From: Sphingomonas suaedae
GTDB taxonomy: Bacteria > Pseudomonadota > Alphaproteobacteria > Sphingomonadales > Sphingomonadaceae
DNA length: 64,000 bases
Direction of reading: 5' to 3'
NCBI RefSeq assembly: GCF_007833215.1
Contig: NZ_CP042239.1
Coordinates: forward strand, 868,001-932,000
Position 1 is the stretch's first letter. Each line of letters starts with the position of its first letter. Shown in pieces: positions 52,547-61,153 of this stretch. The notes beneath the pieces were generated by a model that did no database searches, had not been told where the DNA came from, and saw only the letters and a program-made list of their open reading frames with translations. The position numbers and the translations under genes were made by a program.

Positions 52547-53578
52547 CTATGCCGCGTTGCCGGTGCCCGGTATGATCTCCACCACCACATCGCCTTCGCG
52601 CAGGCTCTGCGCCTCGGCCTCGAAAAAGCCGAAGGGAGTACCGTCGCGATACAGGCGGACGCCGAGGCCGGTGGTGATGGCGGAGAGCGGCTTGCCCACC
52701 TCTGCCATCGTCACGCACCGCTCCGACAGATGCACCCGCCCATCGACCGAGGCGAGGTCGAGCATATAGTCGGCGACATGCGTCCCTTCGACCGATCCGG
52801 CGAGCAGCAGCCCGGCAAAGCTGACCGGGTTGATCACGGTGTTCGCCCCCGCCGCGCGGGCGGGCAGTTCATTGTCGTCGGCCTTGATGATGATCGAGAT
52901 CGGCACCTTGGGCGCGAGGTGGCGCGCGGTGAGGGTGACGAGGATCGAGGTATCGTCGCGACCGGTGGCGACGATCAGCGTTCTCGCGCGATCGATGCGG
53001 ACATCCTGAAGCGTCTGGTCGCGCGTCGCATCACCGACCAGGACGTTGCAACCGGCGTCCTCTGCGCGGGCGAGTGCGTGTTCGCTGCCATCGACCACGA
53101 CGATGCAGGAGGGGTCGGTGCCGCGCGCGATCAACTCGTTGACCGCGTCCGAACCCGTCTTGCCGAAACCCGCCACGACAATGTGGTCCGTCAGCGTTTT
53201 CTGGATCTGCGCCATGCGCCACTTGTCCCATGTGCGTTTGAGGATGAATTGATAGGTGGTCCCGATGAAGATCAGGATCACGAAGATCCGGATCGGCGTC
53301 ACCACCAGCGCATCGAACATGCGGGCGCCCTGCGAGATCGGTACGATATCGCCATAGCCGGTCGTGGTGATCGAGATCATCGTGAAATAGATGATGTCGA
53401 GAAAGCTGATATGATCGTCGAAATTGTCACGAAGCCCCGCCCGGTCGAACCAGTGAAAGGCGACGGCAAAGGCATAGAGACCCAGAACCGCCCCCACGCG
53501 CCAGGCGATGGAAACCCACGGAGACACGCCCGATCTGCGCCGCAGCGGCGCATGGGTGGGGAGGCGACGGCGGTTCAA
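52547..53578 (-). CDS. Potassium channel with TrkA-N (RCK) domain
   Basis: 343 residues from TTG 53578, which overlaps the upstream LytM gene stop as TTGA. Two TM helices (about 27-43 and 94-110) flank the pore with the filter TTTGYGD (71-77). Then RCK/TrkA-N domain: HIVVAGFGKTGSDAV, VVDGSEHALARA, VLVGDATRDQTLQ; and a TrkA-C-like end (GVRLYRDGTPFGFFEAEA). The start assignment is uncertain: no ATG lies in this frame nearby and the frame remains open upstream. Confidence 0.9.
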   Translation of the reverse strand: MNRRRLPTHAPLRRRSGVSPWVSIAWRVGAVLGLYAFAVAFHWFDRAGLRDNFDDHISFLDIIYFTMISITTTGYGDIVPISQGARMFDALVVTPIRIFVILIFIGTTYQFILKRTWDKWRMAQIQKTLTDHIVVAGFGKTGSDAVNELIARGTDPSCIVVVDGSEHALARAEDAGCNVLVGDATRDQTLQDVRIDRARTLIVATGRDDTSILVTLTARHLAPKVPISIIIKADDNELPARAAGANTVINPVSFAGLLLAGSVEGTHVADYMLDLASVDGRVHLSERCVTMAEVGKPLSAITTGLGVRLYRDGTPFGFFEAEAQSLREGDVVVEIIPGTGNAA

Positions 53579-54633
53579 GGGCGGGGCAATCTCGGCAGCG
53601 GATCGACGGGGGTGCGCCCCTGACGGAGTTCGAAATGCAATTGGGGGCGGTTCGTTCCGCTGTCGCCCGACAGTGCGATCATCTGGCCGCGTTTCACCGA
53701 TTGGCCCCGCTGGACGATCAACTGCCCGGCATGGCCATAGACGCTGGTCCAGCCGCTGCCATGCTGTAGGATCACGAGACCCCCCAGCGCGGGAATTTCG
53801 CTGCCCACATAGGCGACGGTGCCGTCCGCGGCGGCCAGAATCGGGGTATCGAGCGGCACCGCGATCTTGAGCCCGTCGCTGCGCTCGCCGCTGGCGATCG
53901 GGCCGAAGCGGCGGATGATCGTTCCGCGCACCGGCCATTGGAAGCCGCCGCGCAGCGTCGCCGGCGGCGCGACCGCAGCGTCGGGCGGGAGGATGCGGGC
54001 AGAGGAGGCGGTCGGCCGCGTGGGCCGCGCGCGCTCGGCAATAGCGGGCTGGCCGCCGGTGACGATGTCGTCGATATCGAGCCGGAAGGCGGCGGCGCGC
54101 TCCTCCAGCGTCATCGCGCGCGGATCGCCCGGGATCAGCAGGCGCATACCGGTACGCAGGATATAGGGTTCGGTGAGATCATTCTCGGTCACCACCCGGC
54201 TCCAGTCGACGCCATAGGCACGGGCGATGGCGATTCCGGTCTCGCCCGCGCGGACGAGATGATAGCGACCGCCCGGAATGGCGAGGCGTTGGCCGATCCG
54301 GATGACATAAGGCGGCGCGAGATTGTTGGCGCGGGCGATGGCTTCGGACCCGGCGCCGGTCTTGTTGGCGATACCGCGCAGCGTGTCGCCGCGCTCAACG
54401 ATATAGGTAGCGGCGGAGACCTCGCGCGCATCGGGCGTGACCGGCTGGGCTTCCCAGGACGAGCGAGGTGCGGGCAGGGCGGGAACATCCGCCTCGCGGC
54501 GCGGCGCGGCGGTGGGATCGACCTGACGATGACCGGCACCCGGCGGCCCGGCGCGCTGCGGAATACATGCGGAGAGGATCGGCGCCACCATCAGCGCCGC
54601 GACCACCCCCTGAAAACGAACCCTGCCCCCCAT
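53575..54633 (-). CDS. NlpD-like lipoprotein with LysM and degenerate LytM domains
   Basis: 352 residues. Lipobox LSAC (Cys23). Two LysM domains: TYIVERGDTLRGIANKTGAG and YHLVRAGETGIAIARAYGVD. The C-terminal M23/LytM domain (GGFQWPVRGTIIRRFGP onwards) lacks the first zinc ligands: the position of HxGxD reads SGERSDGLKIA, and the final HxH reads PQLHFELR. Such degenerate LytM proteins (NlpD, EnvC) activate amidases at division rather than cut peptidoglycan. It lies downstream of surE, as nlpD does in many genomes. Confidence 0.93.
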   Translation of the reverse strand: MGGRVRFQGVVAALMVAPILSACIPQRAGPPGAGHRQVDPTAAPRREADVPALPAPRSSWEAQPVTPDAREVSAATYIVERGDTLRGIANKTGAGSEAIARANNLAPPYVIRIGQRLAIPGGRYHLVRAGETGIAIARAYGVDWSRVVTENDLTEPYILRTGMRLLIPGDPRAMTLEERAAAFRLDIDDIVTGGQPAIAERARPTRPTASSARILPPDAAVAPPATLRGGFQWPVRGTIIRRFGPIASGERSDGLKIAVPLDTPILAAADGTVAYVGSEIPALGGLVILQHGSGWTSVYGHAGQLIVQRGQSVKRGQMIALSGDSGTNRPQLHFELRQGRTPVDPLPRLPRP

Positions 54634-54645
54634 ATCCTCCCCGGA

Positions 54646-55410
54646 TCAGCTGAACGCGCTGTTTAGCATATCAAGCGATTCGCGATGCGTCAGGTCCAGA
54701 TGCAACGGGGTGATGGTGATAAAGCCCTGTTCGATCGCTTCGAGATCGGTGTCGGCGACCGGCGAATGGGGCACATGGCCAAGGCCGAACCAATAATAAT
54801 CGAAGCCGCGCGGGTCAGTGCGCTTGTCGAGCCGCAGCCGACCATAATCGCGAAGCCCCTGAACCACCGGCTTGATACCGGCAACCTCGGCAGCCGGAAT
54901 CGGCGGGAAATTGACGTTCATCAGCGTGCGCGGGGCCCAGGGCGCGTCGATCAACGGGCGCAGGACGCGCTCGCCCCATGTTTCCGCCGCGTCGAAGCTG
55001 ACCCGCTCGCCGGGCGCAAGCGCGGCATAGCGCTGGCTGAGCGCGATCGAGCGAATTCCCGCAAGCGCGCCCTCCATGGCCGCGGAGACCGTGCCGGAAT
55101 AGCTGACATCCTCACCCAGATTGGCGCCGCGATTGACGCCGGAGAGGATCAGATCGGGCTTTGCGTCCTTCATAATCTCCGCCAGCGCCATCATCACCGC
55201 GTCGGTGGGCGTGCCGGTGACCGCGAAGCGGCGCTCGCCGAAGCTGCGGAGGCGCACGGGATCGGTCAAGCTGAGCGAACGGCCCTTGCCCGACTGTTCC
55301 TCCAGCGGTGCGACGATGGTGATGTCGTCGGAAAGGGTGCGGGCGATACGTTCGAGGACTTCTAGGCCGCGGGCATGGACGCCGTCGTCATTGGTGAGAA
55401 GGATGCGCAT
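54646..55410 (-). CDS. surE: 5'-nucleotidase / survival protein SurE
   Basis: 254 residues from ATG 55410. Metal-dependent nucleotidase: MRILLTNDDGVHARGLEVL (Asp8, Asp9), PLEEQSGKGRSLSLT, PTDAVMMAL and SGVNRGANLGEDVSYSGTVSAAMEGAL. The order surE-nlpD is well conserved. Upstream part of the open frame belongs to a repeat and serS end. Confidence 0.97.
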   Translation of the reverse strand: MRILLTNDDGVHARGLEVLERIARTLSDDITIVAPLEEQSGKGRSLSLTDPVRLRSFGERRFAVTGTPTDAVMMALAEIMKDAKPDLILSGVNRGANLGEDVSYSGTVSAAMEGALAGIRSIALSQRYAALAPGERVSFDAAETWGERVLRPLIDAPWAPRTLMNVNFPPIPAAEVAGIKPVVQGLRDYGRLRLDKRTDPRGFDYYWFGLGHVPHSPVADTDLEAIEQGFITITPLHLDLTHRESLDMLNSAFS

Positions 55411-55424
55411 GAAACCCCGTTTGT

Positions 55425-55490
55425 GCTGAGCGTGTCGAAGCACCTCCTTCGACGGGTTGAGCCAACGCCCTTCGACAGGCTCAGGGCGAA
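55425..55490. repeat. Palindromic repeat family B, copy 2
   Basis: GCTGAGCGTGTCGAAG (55425-55440) and CTTCGACAGGCTCAG (55470-55484), arms with one mismatch, followed by GGCGAACGG. Between surE and serS. Same family as 36536-36606. Confidence 0.8.
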
Positions 55491-55495
55491 CGGAC

Positions 55496-56830
<1,335 letters not shown>

Positions 56831-56912
56831 CTATGGCGAGCCGCGCGGGCAGAGGCAACCCGGAGCGCGCGGCGCGCGTTGGTCGCTCACATCAATAAAA
56901 GGAGAAACGCCC

Positions 56913-57356
56913 ATGAAGGTCCCGCACAACGCCATGATCGTGGTCGCCGATGGCCGCAAGATGCTGTTCCTGAGGAATGAGGGCGATGCGGTGCATCTCA
57001 ACCTTCAGGTCGAGCGCAAGCGGGTTCAGGACAATCCGCCCGATCGCGAACAGGGGACCGACACGCCGGGCCGCAGCTTTTCCAGCGTCGGGCCGGGCCG
57101 AAGCGCCTATGAGGAGACCGATTTCCATCAGCTGGAGGAAGACCGGTTCGCAGCGGAGACCGCCGAGCTGCTCAAGAAGCGCGCTCTGGCGAATGACTTC
57201 GAATCGCTGATTATCGTCGCGCCGCCGCGCACCCTGGGCGAGCTGCGCAAACATTATCACAAAGAGGTGAGCGAGCGGTTGACCGGAGAGATCGACAAGA
57301 CGCTCACCGGTCATCCGATCGCGGATATCGAACAGGTACTGATCGACGCCGCGTGA
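56913..57356 (+). CDS. Host-attachment-family protein
   Basis: 147 residues: KVPHNAMIVVADGRKMLFLRN and FESLIIVAPPRTLGELRKHYH, with FAAETAELLKKRA between them. This matches the family named for attachment to host cells in plant-associated alphaproteobacteria (PF10116 type). It looks cytoplasmic and its biochemical role is unclear. Good AAAAGGAG site before ATG 56913. Confidence 0.9.
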   Translation: MKVPHNAMIVVADGRKMLFLRNEGDAVHLNLQVERKRVQDNPPDREQGTDTPGRSFSSVGPGRSAYEETDFHQLEEDRFAAETAELLKKRALANDFESLIIVAPPRTLGELRKHYHKEVSERLTGEIDKTLTGHPIADIEQVLIDAA

Positions 57357-57375
57357 CGCGGAGTGCCGCCGCCGA

Positions 57376-58503
57376 TTAGTCGGCGGCGGCGGCCTTTGCC
57401 TTGCGGTTCTGGAAGCGTTTGCGCACGACCAGCGCCGCCGCAGCAGCGCCGAACAGGATCACCATTGGCGGGGCGGGGACCGGTTCCGGCCCGCCCGAAC
57501 TGGTGCCGCTCGATGTGCCGCTGGACGTGGAACTGCTGGTCGAACTCGACGTGCTCCATCCGCTCGACGTGCTCCACCCGCTCGAGGTCGAGGACGAGAC
57601 GTCGCCTGACGACGACGCCGATGTGGAGGAGGCCGAGGAGTTGGAGGACGAGGTCGACACGTCGCCCGACGAAGACGCCGAGGTCGATGTGGATGACGAG
57701 ACGTCACCCGACGAGGAGGCCGAGGTCGAGGAGGAGACATCCCCCGAGGACGAGGCGGAGCTGGATACGTCGCCCGAGGACCCGCCCGACGCCGAGCTGG
57801 TCGAGGACGAAACGTCGCCGGACGAACCGCCGGACGCCGATGACACGTCACCGGACGAACCGCCCGATGCCGAACTGGTCGAGGAGCCGCCGGTCGAGGA
57901 TGTGCTGGTGCTCGAAAGCCCGCCGGTCGAGGTCGAGGAAGACGACCCGCCGGTCGAGGACGAGACGTCGCCGGACGAACCGCCCGCCGAAGTCGACGTG
58001 GAGCCGCCCGAGGTGGAGGTCGAACCGCCGCTGGTGCTGCTGGTCGAGGAAATGACGATGCCGCCGCTGCCCGAGGCGCTGCTGCCGCCCGATCCGCCGA
58101 AGAATCCGCCCGCGAAGAAGCCGCCGACAAAGCCGCCGCCACCGCCTCCGGTCACGCCGGTCGCCGCCGCTGCGGCACCGCCGCCGCCTCCGCCGCCGAC
58201 GATTGGCATTTCGCCGCTCGACCCATAAGTGGGCGGGGGGAGGGGGATTGCGGTTCCCTGGGTGGTCACTGTCAGCACCTGGGGCTGGCATTGAGCGCTG
58301 GTCGTGACGGTGCGCTTTACCACGCGCTTGCGCAACGGGCGCTTGACGACGCGGCGTTTGACCACCGCCTGCTGCTTGACCGAGCGACGTTGTTCGACGC
58401 CACGTTCGGCGCGCGTCTCGGCGACATGCACCGCGCCTCCGCCGATCACGGCGCCGCCACATGCGCAGGCGCACAATTTCGCCAAGGCCATCCGAACCGA
58501 CAT
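57376..58503 (-). CDS. Ser/Gly-rich repeat surface protein with PEP-CTERM-like tail
   Basis: 375 residues. Basic/cysteine-containing leader (KLCACACGGAVIGGGAV), a Lys/Arg region, then about 230 residues almost only Ser, Gly, Thr, Ala and Asp with eight copies of SSGDVS. The C-terminus GGPEPVPAPPMVILFG, then a hydrophobic helix and VVRKRF, is the tripartite PEP-CTERM sorting signal used by exosortase. Probably an exported, glycosylated surface or biofilm component. An acidic plus-strand frame over the same DNA is rejected: it lacks leader and sorting logic. Confidence 0.75.
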   Translation of the reverse strand: MSVRMALAKLCACACGGAVIGGGAVHVAETRAERGVEQRRSVKQQAVVKRRVVKRPLRKRVVKRTVTTSAQCQPQVLTVTTQGTAIPLPPPTYGSSGEMPIVGGGGGGGAAAAATGVTGGGGGGFVGGFFAGGFFGGSGGSSASGSGGIVISSTSSTSGGSTSTSGGSTSTSAGGSSGDVSSSTGGSSSSTSTGGLSSTSTSSTGGSSTSSASGGSSGDVSSASGGSSGDVSSSTSSASGGSSGDVSSSASSSGDVSSSTSASSSGDVSSSTSTSASSSGDVSTSSSNSSASSTSASSSGDVSSSTSSGWSTSSGWSTSSSTSSSTSSGTSSGTSSGGPEPVPAPPMVILFGAAAAALVVRKRFQNRKAKAAAAD

Positions 58504-58918
58504 ATTGCCCTACTCTCTTGTCCCCGAAAGCCTGTCAGGGCGCTGCGCACGGCAGTCCCTGGCGGGTCATTGCCCGACAAGTGCAGAACAAACTATTAAG
58601 TTCAATAGCGTTAACCAGCTTTCACGATGCCCCGCCCGGTTTATTTGGCGCTGTCACGCGTTGACTATGGTTAATGTTCCGCAGAGGGACGGAATCGCCG
58701 TTATTGCTTACTGGATATTAACCAAAATCCGCTAGCGCTGCGGCGCCGCCCCATGGTGCGGTTCAGCGTCGCGCAATTTCCCGCGTGGCATGAACGGTTT
58801 GGCGCGCGAATCTAGAGATTCGGTAGCTTGTGGTACTGAATTGGGCCGGATATAGGGCGCGCGGGCAATTGCGGGATCGCGTCGGCTTGGCCTTCGGGTT
58901 CCGGGTTTGGAGAGTGGG
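58504..58918. other. AT-rich promoter region between PEP-CTERM gene and dksA
   Basis: 415 bases without a gene. Palindromes: CTATTAAGTTCAATAG (58593-58608), a GGTTAAT (58669-58675) / ATTAACC (58717-58723) pair, and CGAATC-TAGA-GATTCG (58807-58822), which contains two GANTC sites. The region should hold promoters for both divergent genes; several TTAA motifs hint at global-regulator binding, but none fits the CtrA spacing TTAA-N7-TTAA. Confidence 0.45.
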
Positions 58919-59383
58919 ATGGCGACCGTTTACGATCATCGCGACGACCCGGAAAAAACGCCGCAGGCTGCGAACGATTTGCCCGACGGCTATCGCCCGA
59001 GCGGGGACGAAGCATTCATGAATGCCCGCCAGCTTCAGTATTTTCGCGAAAAGCTGCTCGCCTGGAAGGATGCGATCCACCGCGAGGCGGCAGGCACGCT
59101 CACGCAACTGCAAGTCGACTCACTGCGCGAGGCAGACCTGACGGACCGCGCATCGAGCGAGACCGACTGGTCGATCGAGTTGCGCACCCGCGATCGCCAG
59201 CGCAAGCTGATTTCCAAGATCGATGCGGCGCTGCGCCGGATCGAGGATGGCGAATATGGCTATTGCGAGGTGAGTGGCGAGCCGATCAGCCTCGCCCGGC
59301 TCGAAGCGCGTCCAATCGCGACGATGACCGTCGAGGCTCAGGAGCGCCACGAGCGGAACGAAAAGGTCTCGCGCGAGGAATGA
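58919..59383 (+). CDS. dksA: RNA polymerase-binding transcription factor DksA
   Basis: 154 residues. Coiled coil (about 35-110) with the tip DxxDxA motif at Asp73-Leu-Thr-Asp76-Arg-Ala. The C-terminal globular part GYCEVSGEPISLARLEARPI keeps the fold signature but only one of four zinc-finger cysteines (Cys116). DksA binds the RNA-polymerase secondary channel with ppGpp. The zinc-less form is usual in several alphaproteobacteria and may be less redox sensitive. Start ATG 58919; ATG 58907 also in frame. Confidence 0.94.
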   Translation: MATVYDHRDDPEKTPQAANDLPDGYRPSGDEAFMNARQLQYFREKLLAWKDAIHREAAGTLTQLQVDSLREADLTDRASSETDWSIELRTRDRQRKLISKIDAALRRIEDGEYGYCEVSGEPISLARLEARPIATMTVEAQERHERNEKVSREE

Positions 59384-59414
59384 ATCGCGCGATGCGGCAG
59401 AATTTTGCCGCCAG

Positions 59415-59451
59415 TTAACGCTTTGGATAGCGATTGTTGCTCTATTAACGC
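59415..59451 (+). promoter_or_regulatory. TTAACGC direct repeats upstream of PilZ gene
   Basis: TTAACGC occurs at 59415-59421 and again at 59445-59451, exactly 30 bp apart (about three helical turns), 26 bases before the PilZ start. This placement suits a transcription factor binding two sites on the same face. The regulator is not identified. Confidence 0.35.
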
Positions 59452-59476
59452 GCAACGGAGTGACCAAGAGCGGCAC

Positions 59477-59848
59477 ATGGACCAGTTTTCCACCGATCCC
59501 CTGAACGGGCGCTATAGCGACGATCCGGCGAGCCAGCGAACGGCGACGCGCGACAGCCTGTTTCTGGCGGCGACTCTGCGCATCGAGGGAACGGACGTGC
59601 AGGTGCGCGTTCGCAACCTGTCGCCAGGCGGGCTGATGGCGGAATATGCCCATCCGGTCACGAATGGCACGCCGGTGGAAATCAATGTGCGGGGGATTGG
59701 CTGGACGCCCGGCCGAATCGCCTGGAGCGCCGAAGGGCGAATCGGTGTCGCGTTCGATCGTGAGATCGATCCGCTGCTCGCCCGCAAGCCGGTGGGCAAT
59801 GGCGAGCATACTCCGGTGTATGCAAAGCCGCATCTCTACCGCGGGTGA
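59477..59848 (+). CDS. PilZ-domain c-di-GMP-binding protein
   Basis: 123 residues. PilZ signatures: Arg21-x-x-x-Arg25 (QRTATRDS) and the NxSxxG motif NLSPGG (47-52). A single-domain effector responding to cyclic di-GMP, partner unknown. Start ATG 59477. Followed by a perfect GC palindrome that may terminate it. Confidence 0.92.
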   Translation: MDQFSTDPLNGRYSDDPASQRTATRDSLFLAATLRIEGTDVQVRVRNLSPGGLMAEYAHPVTNGTPVEINVRGIGWTPGRIAWSAEGRIGVAFDREIDPLLARKPVGNGEHTPVYAKPHLYRG

Positions 59849-59921
59849 TTCCGCGAAAGCCGCCGCGCGGAACGTTGCGCGCACGCAATCGATAGATCTA
59901 CGCTTTACCCGCGCTAGGGCC

Positions 59922-59939
59922 GCCCCGCCGCGGCGGGGC
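59922..59939. terminator. 18-bp perfect GC palindrome between convergent PilZ and DUF465 genes
   Basis: GCCCCGCCGCGGCGGGGC, both arms GC only. Lies between the two convergent stops (59848 and 59956) and could act in both directions; no T-run follows. Confidence 0.45.
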
Positions 59940-59955
59940 AACCCGGCGGATCGCG

Positions 59956-60111
59956 TCAGGACAGCGCGATTTCCTCTTTCACTTTGAGCTTTCGACGCTT
60001 CAGGTCGGCGATAATCATCTGGTCGGGGCGGGGCCGTTGCGACTCGGCGCTGATCTTGCGATCGAGCGACGCGTGCTTGGCCTCCAATGCCGAGAGATGC
60101 GCGTTTTGCAT
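59956..60111 (-). CDS. DUF465/YdcH-like small protein, copy 1
   Basis: 51 residues: AHLSALEAKHASLDRKISAES then MIIADLKRRKLKVKEEIALS. YdcH-type hairpin of two helices, role unknown. Divergent from its paralogue at 60251; the two starts are 139 bases apart. Confidence 0.88.
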   Translation of the reverse strand: MQNAHLSALEAKHASLDRKISAESQRPRPDQMIIADLKRRKLKVKEEIALS

Positions 60112-60250
60112 GGAAGCAATCCTCCTGCTCTTGGTTGGGGGATTGTCGAGTAAATCATGATTCGCCGGGTTTGTCGCCCCTTGCGAATCGCCCCATCGAC
60201 AAGGCAACGGCGATCTGCGACGGGTCGAGTTCCAGGGTAGCAGGGGCGTG

Positions 60251-60448
60251 ATGGACGAAAGCGATATTCTCCGCCGACTCGAATTGCTTCGCGTCGAACA
60301 TCGCGACCTGGATGTCGCGATCGACGCGCTGGTATCGACGGTCACGCCCGATCAGCTGCAGATCGCCCGATTGAAGAAGCGCAAGCTGTTGCTCCGGGAT
60401 GAGATTGCGATGCTGGAGGACCAGTTGATCCCGGATATCATCGCCTGA
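60251..60448 (+). CDS. DUF465/YdcH-like small protein, copy 2
   Basis: 65 residues: DILRRLELLRVEHRDLDVAI, TPDQLQIARLKKRKLLLRDEI. Same helical hairpin as the neighbouring divergent copy, with the shared LKxRKLxxxxEI end. Start ATG 60251 directly after GTG 60248. Confidence 0.88.
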   Translation: MDESDILRRLELLRVEHRDLDVAIDALVSTVTPDQLQIARLKKRKLLLRDEIAMLEDQLIPDIIA

Positions 60449-60506
60449 GCCCGCCGCGCCGCTTTGGGACGCGCCGCTTTGGCACAGTGGCCACCCGCAA
60501 AATTCT

Positions 60507-60522
60507 ATTTCGTTAATGAAAT
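60507..60522. promoter_or_regulatory. 16-bp palindrome upstream of rcdA
   Basis: ATTTCGTTAATGAAAT, palindromic except for one central pair, in an AT-rich stretch 40 bases before the rcdA start. Plausible operator. Confidence 0.4.
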
Positions 60523-60562
60523 CTTTCTGTCAGCGTCTTCGGTCATGACAGGGATTGGGGCC

Positions 60563-61024
60563 ATGACCGCTGTGGGGGCGGCGACGCGGGTGCATCGCCG
60601 CCTGATCGACTCGCTTTATACCGAGGCGATGCTGCTCGCCGACGAGGCGCGGGGCTATTTCGACGAGGTGGGTCGCGAACAGCGCGACATGCTGGGTGCG
60701 ATGGACCGGGTGGTGTTCTCCTGCGAGTCGCTCAAGGTGACGACGCGGCTGATGCACGTCATCGCCTGGCTGTTGACGCAGCGCGCGGTGGCGGCGGGCG
60801 AGATCGCCGAGCGCGAGGCGCGGGATCCATCGCGTCGCCTGGGTGAGGCCCCGATGACGGAGGATGCGGCGCTCAATGCGATGCCGGTGGCCGCGCAGCA
60901 TCTGATCGGCGCCAGCATCGACCTGTATCGCCGCGTGGCAAGGCTCGATGCGTCGCAGGAGGAGATGGTGCCGGTCGCCAGTCCCGCGCGTTCGATGCTC
61001 GATCGGCTCGCCCACGCCTTCTGA
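60563..61024 (+). CDS. rcdA: RcdA family protein (DUF1465), regulator of CtrA degradation
   Basis: 153 residues from ATG 60563 (ATG 60545 also in frame). Helical bundle with the RcdA/DUF1465 core: LIDSLYTEAMLLADEARGYF, ESLKVTTRLMHVIAWLLTQRAV. In Caulobacter, RcdA is a ClpXP adaptor that helps degrade the cell-cycle regulator CtrA. Assignment is from family motifs; function here is inferred. Confidence 0.85.
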   Translation: MTAVGAATRVHRRLIDSLYTEAMLLADEARGYFDEVGREQRDMLGAMDRVVFSCESLKVTTRLMHVIAWLLTQRAVAAGEIAEREARDPSRRLGEAPMTEDAALNAMPVAAQHLIGASIDLYRRVARLDASQEEMVPVASPARSMLDRLAHAF

Positions 61025-61153
61025 TCCTGTCGTCCCGCCCTTTGGATAGGGCGGGCCGTGTGCATTAGCCCTGTTGCCGCCGCATCGTTCAAGCTATGTT
61101 CCGCTTTCCGCCGGACGCTGATCGTCCGGCGCGGGCATTGAGCGGGGTATCGG

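Noticed and set aside
57401..58228. Acidic 275-codon frame on the plus strand (EDETSPDEPPD repeats)
   Set aside because: It mirrors the Ser/Gly repeats on the other strand and lacks a leader or sorting signal. The minus frame has both ends of an exported protein.
58504..58918. CtrA box (TTAA-N7-TTAA)
   Set aside because: TTAA motifs occur, but the spacings seen (for example 11 bases) do not fit the consensus.
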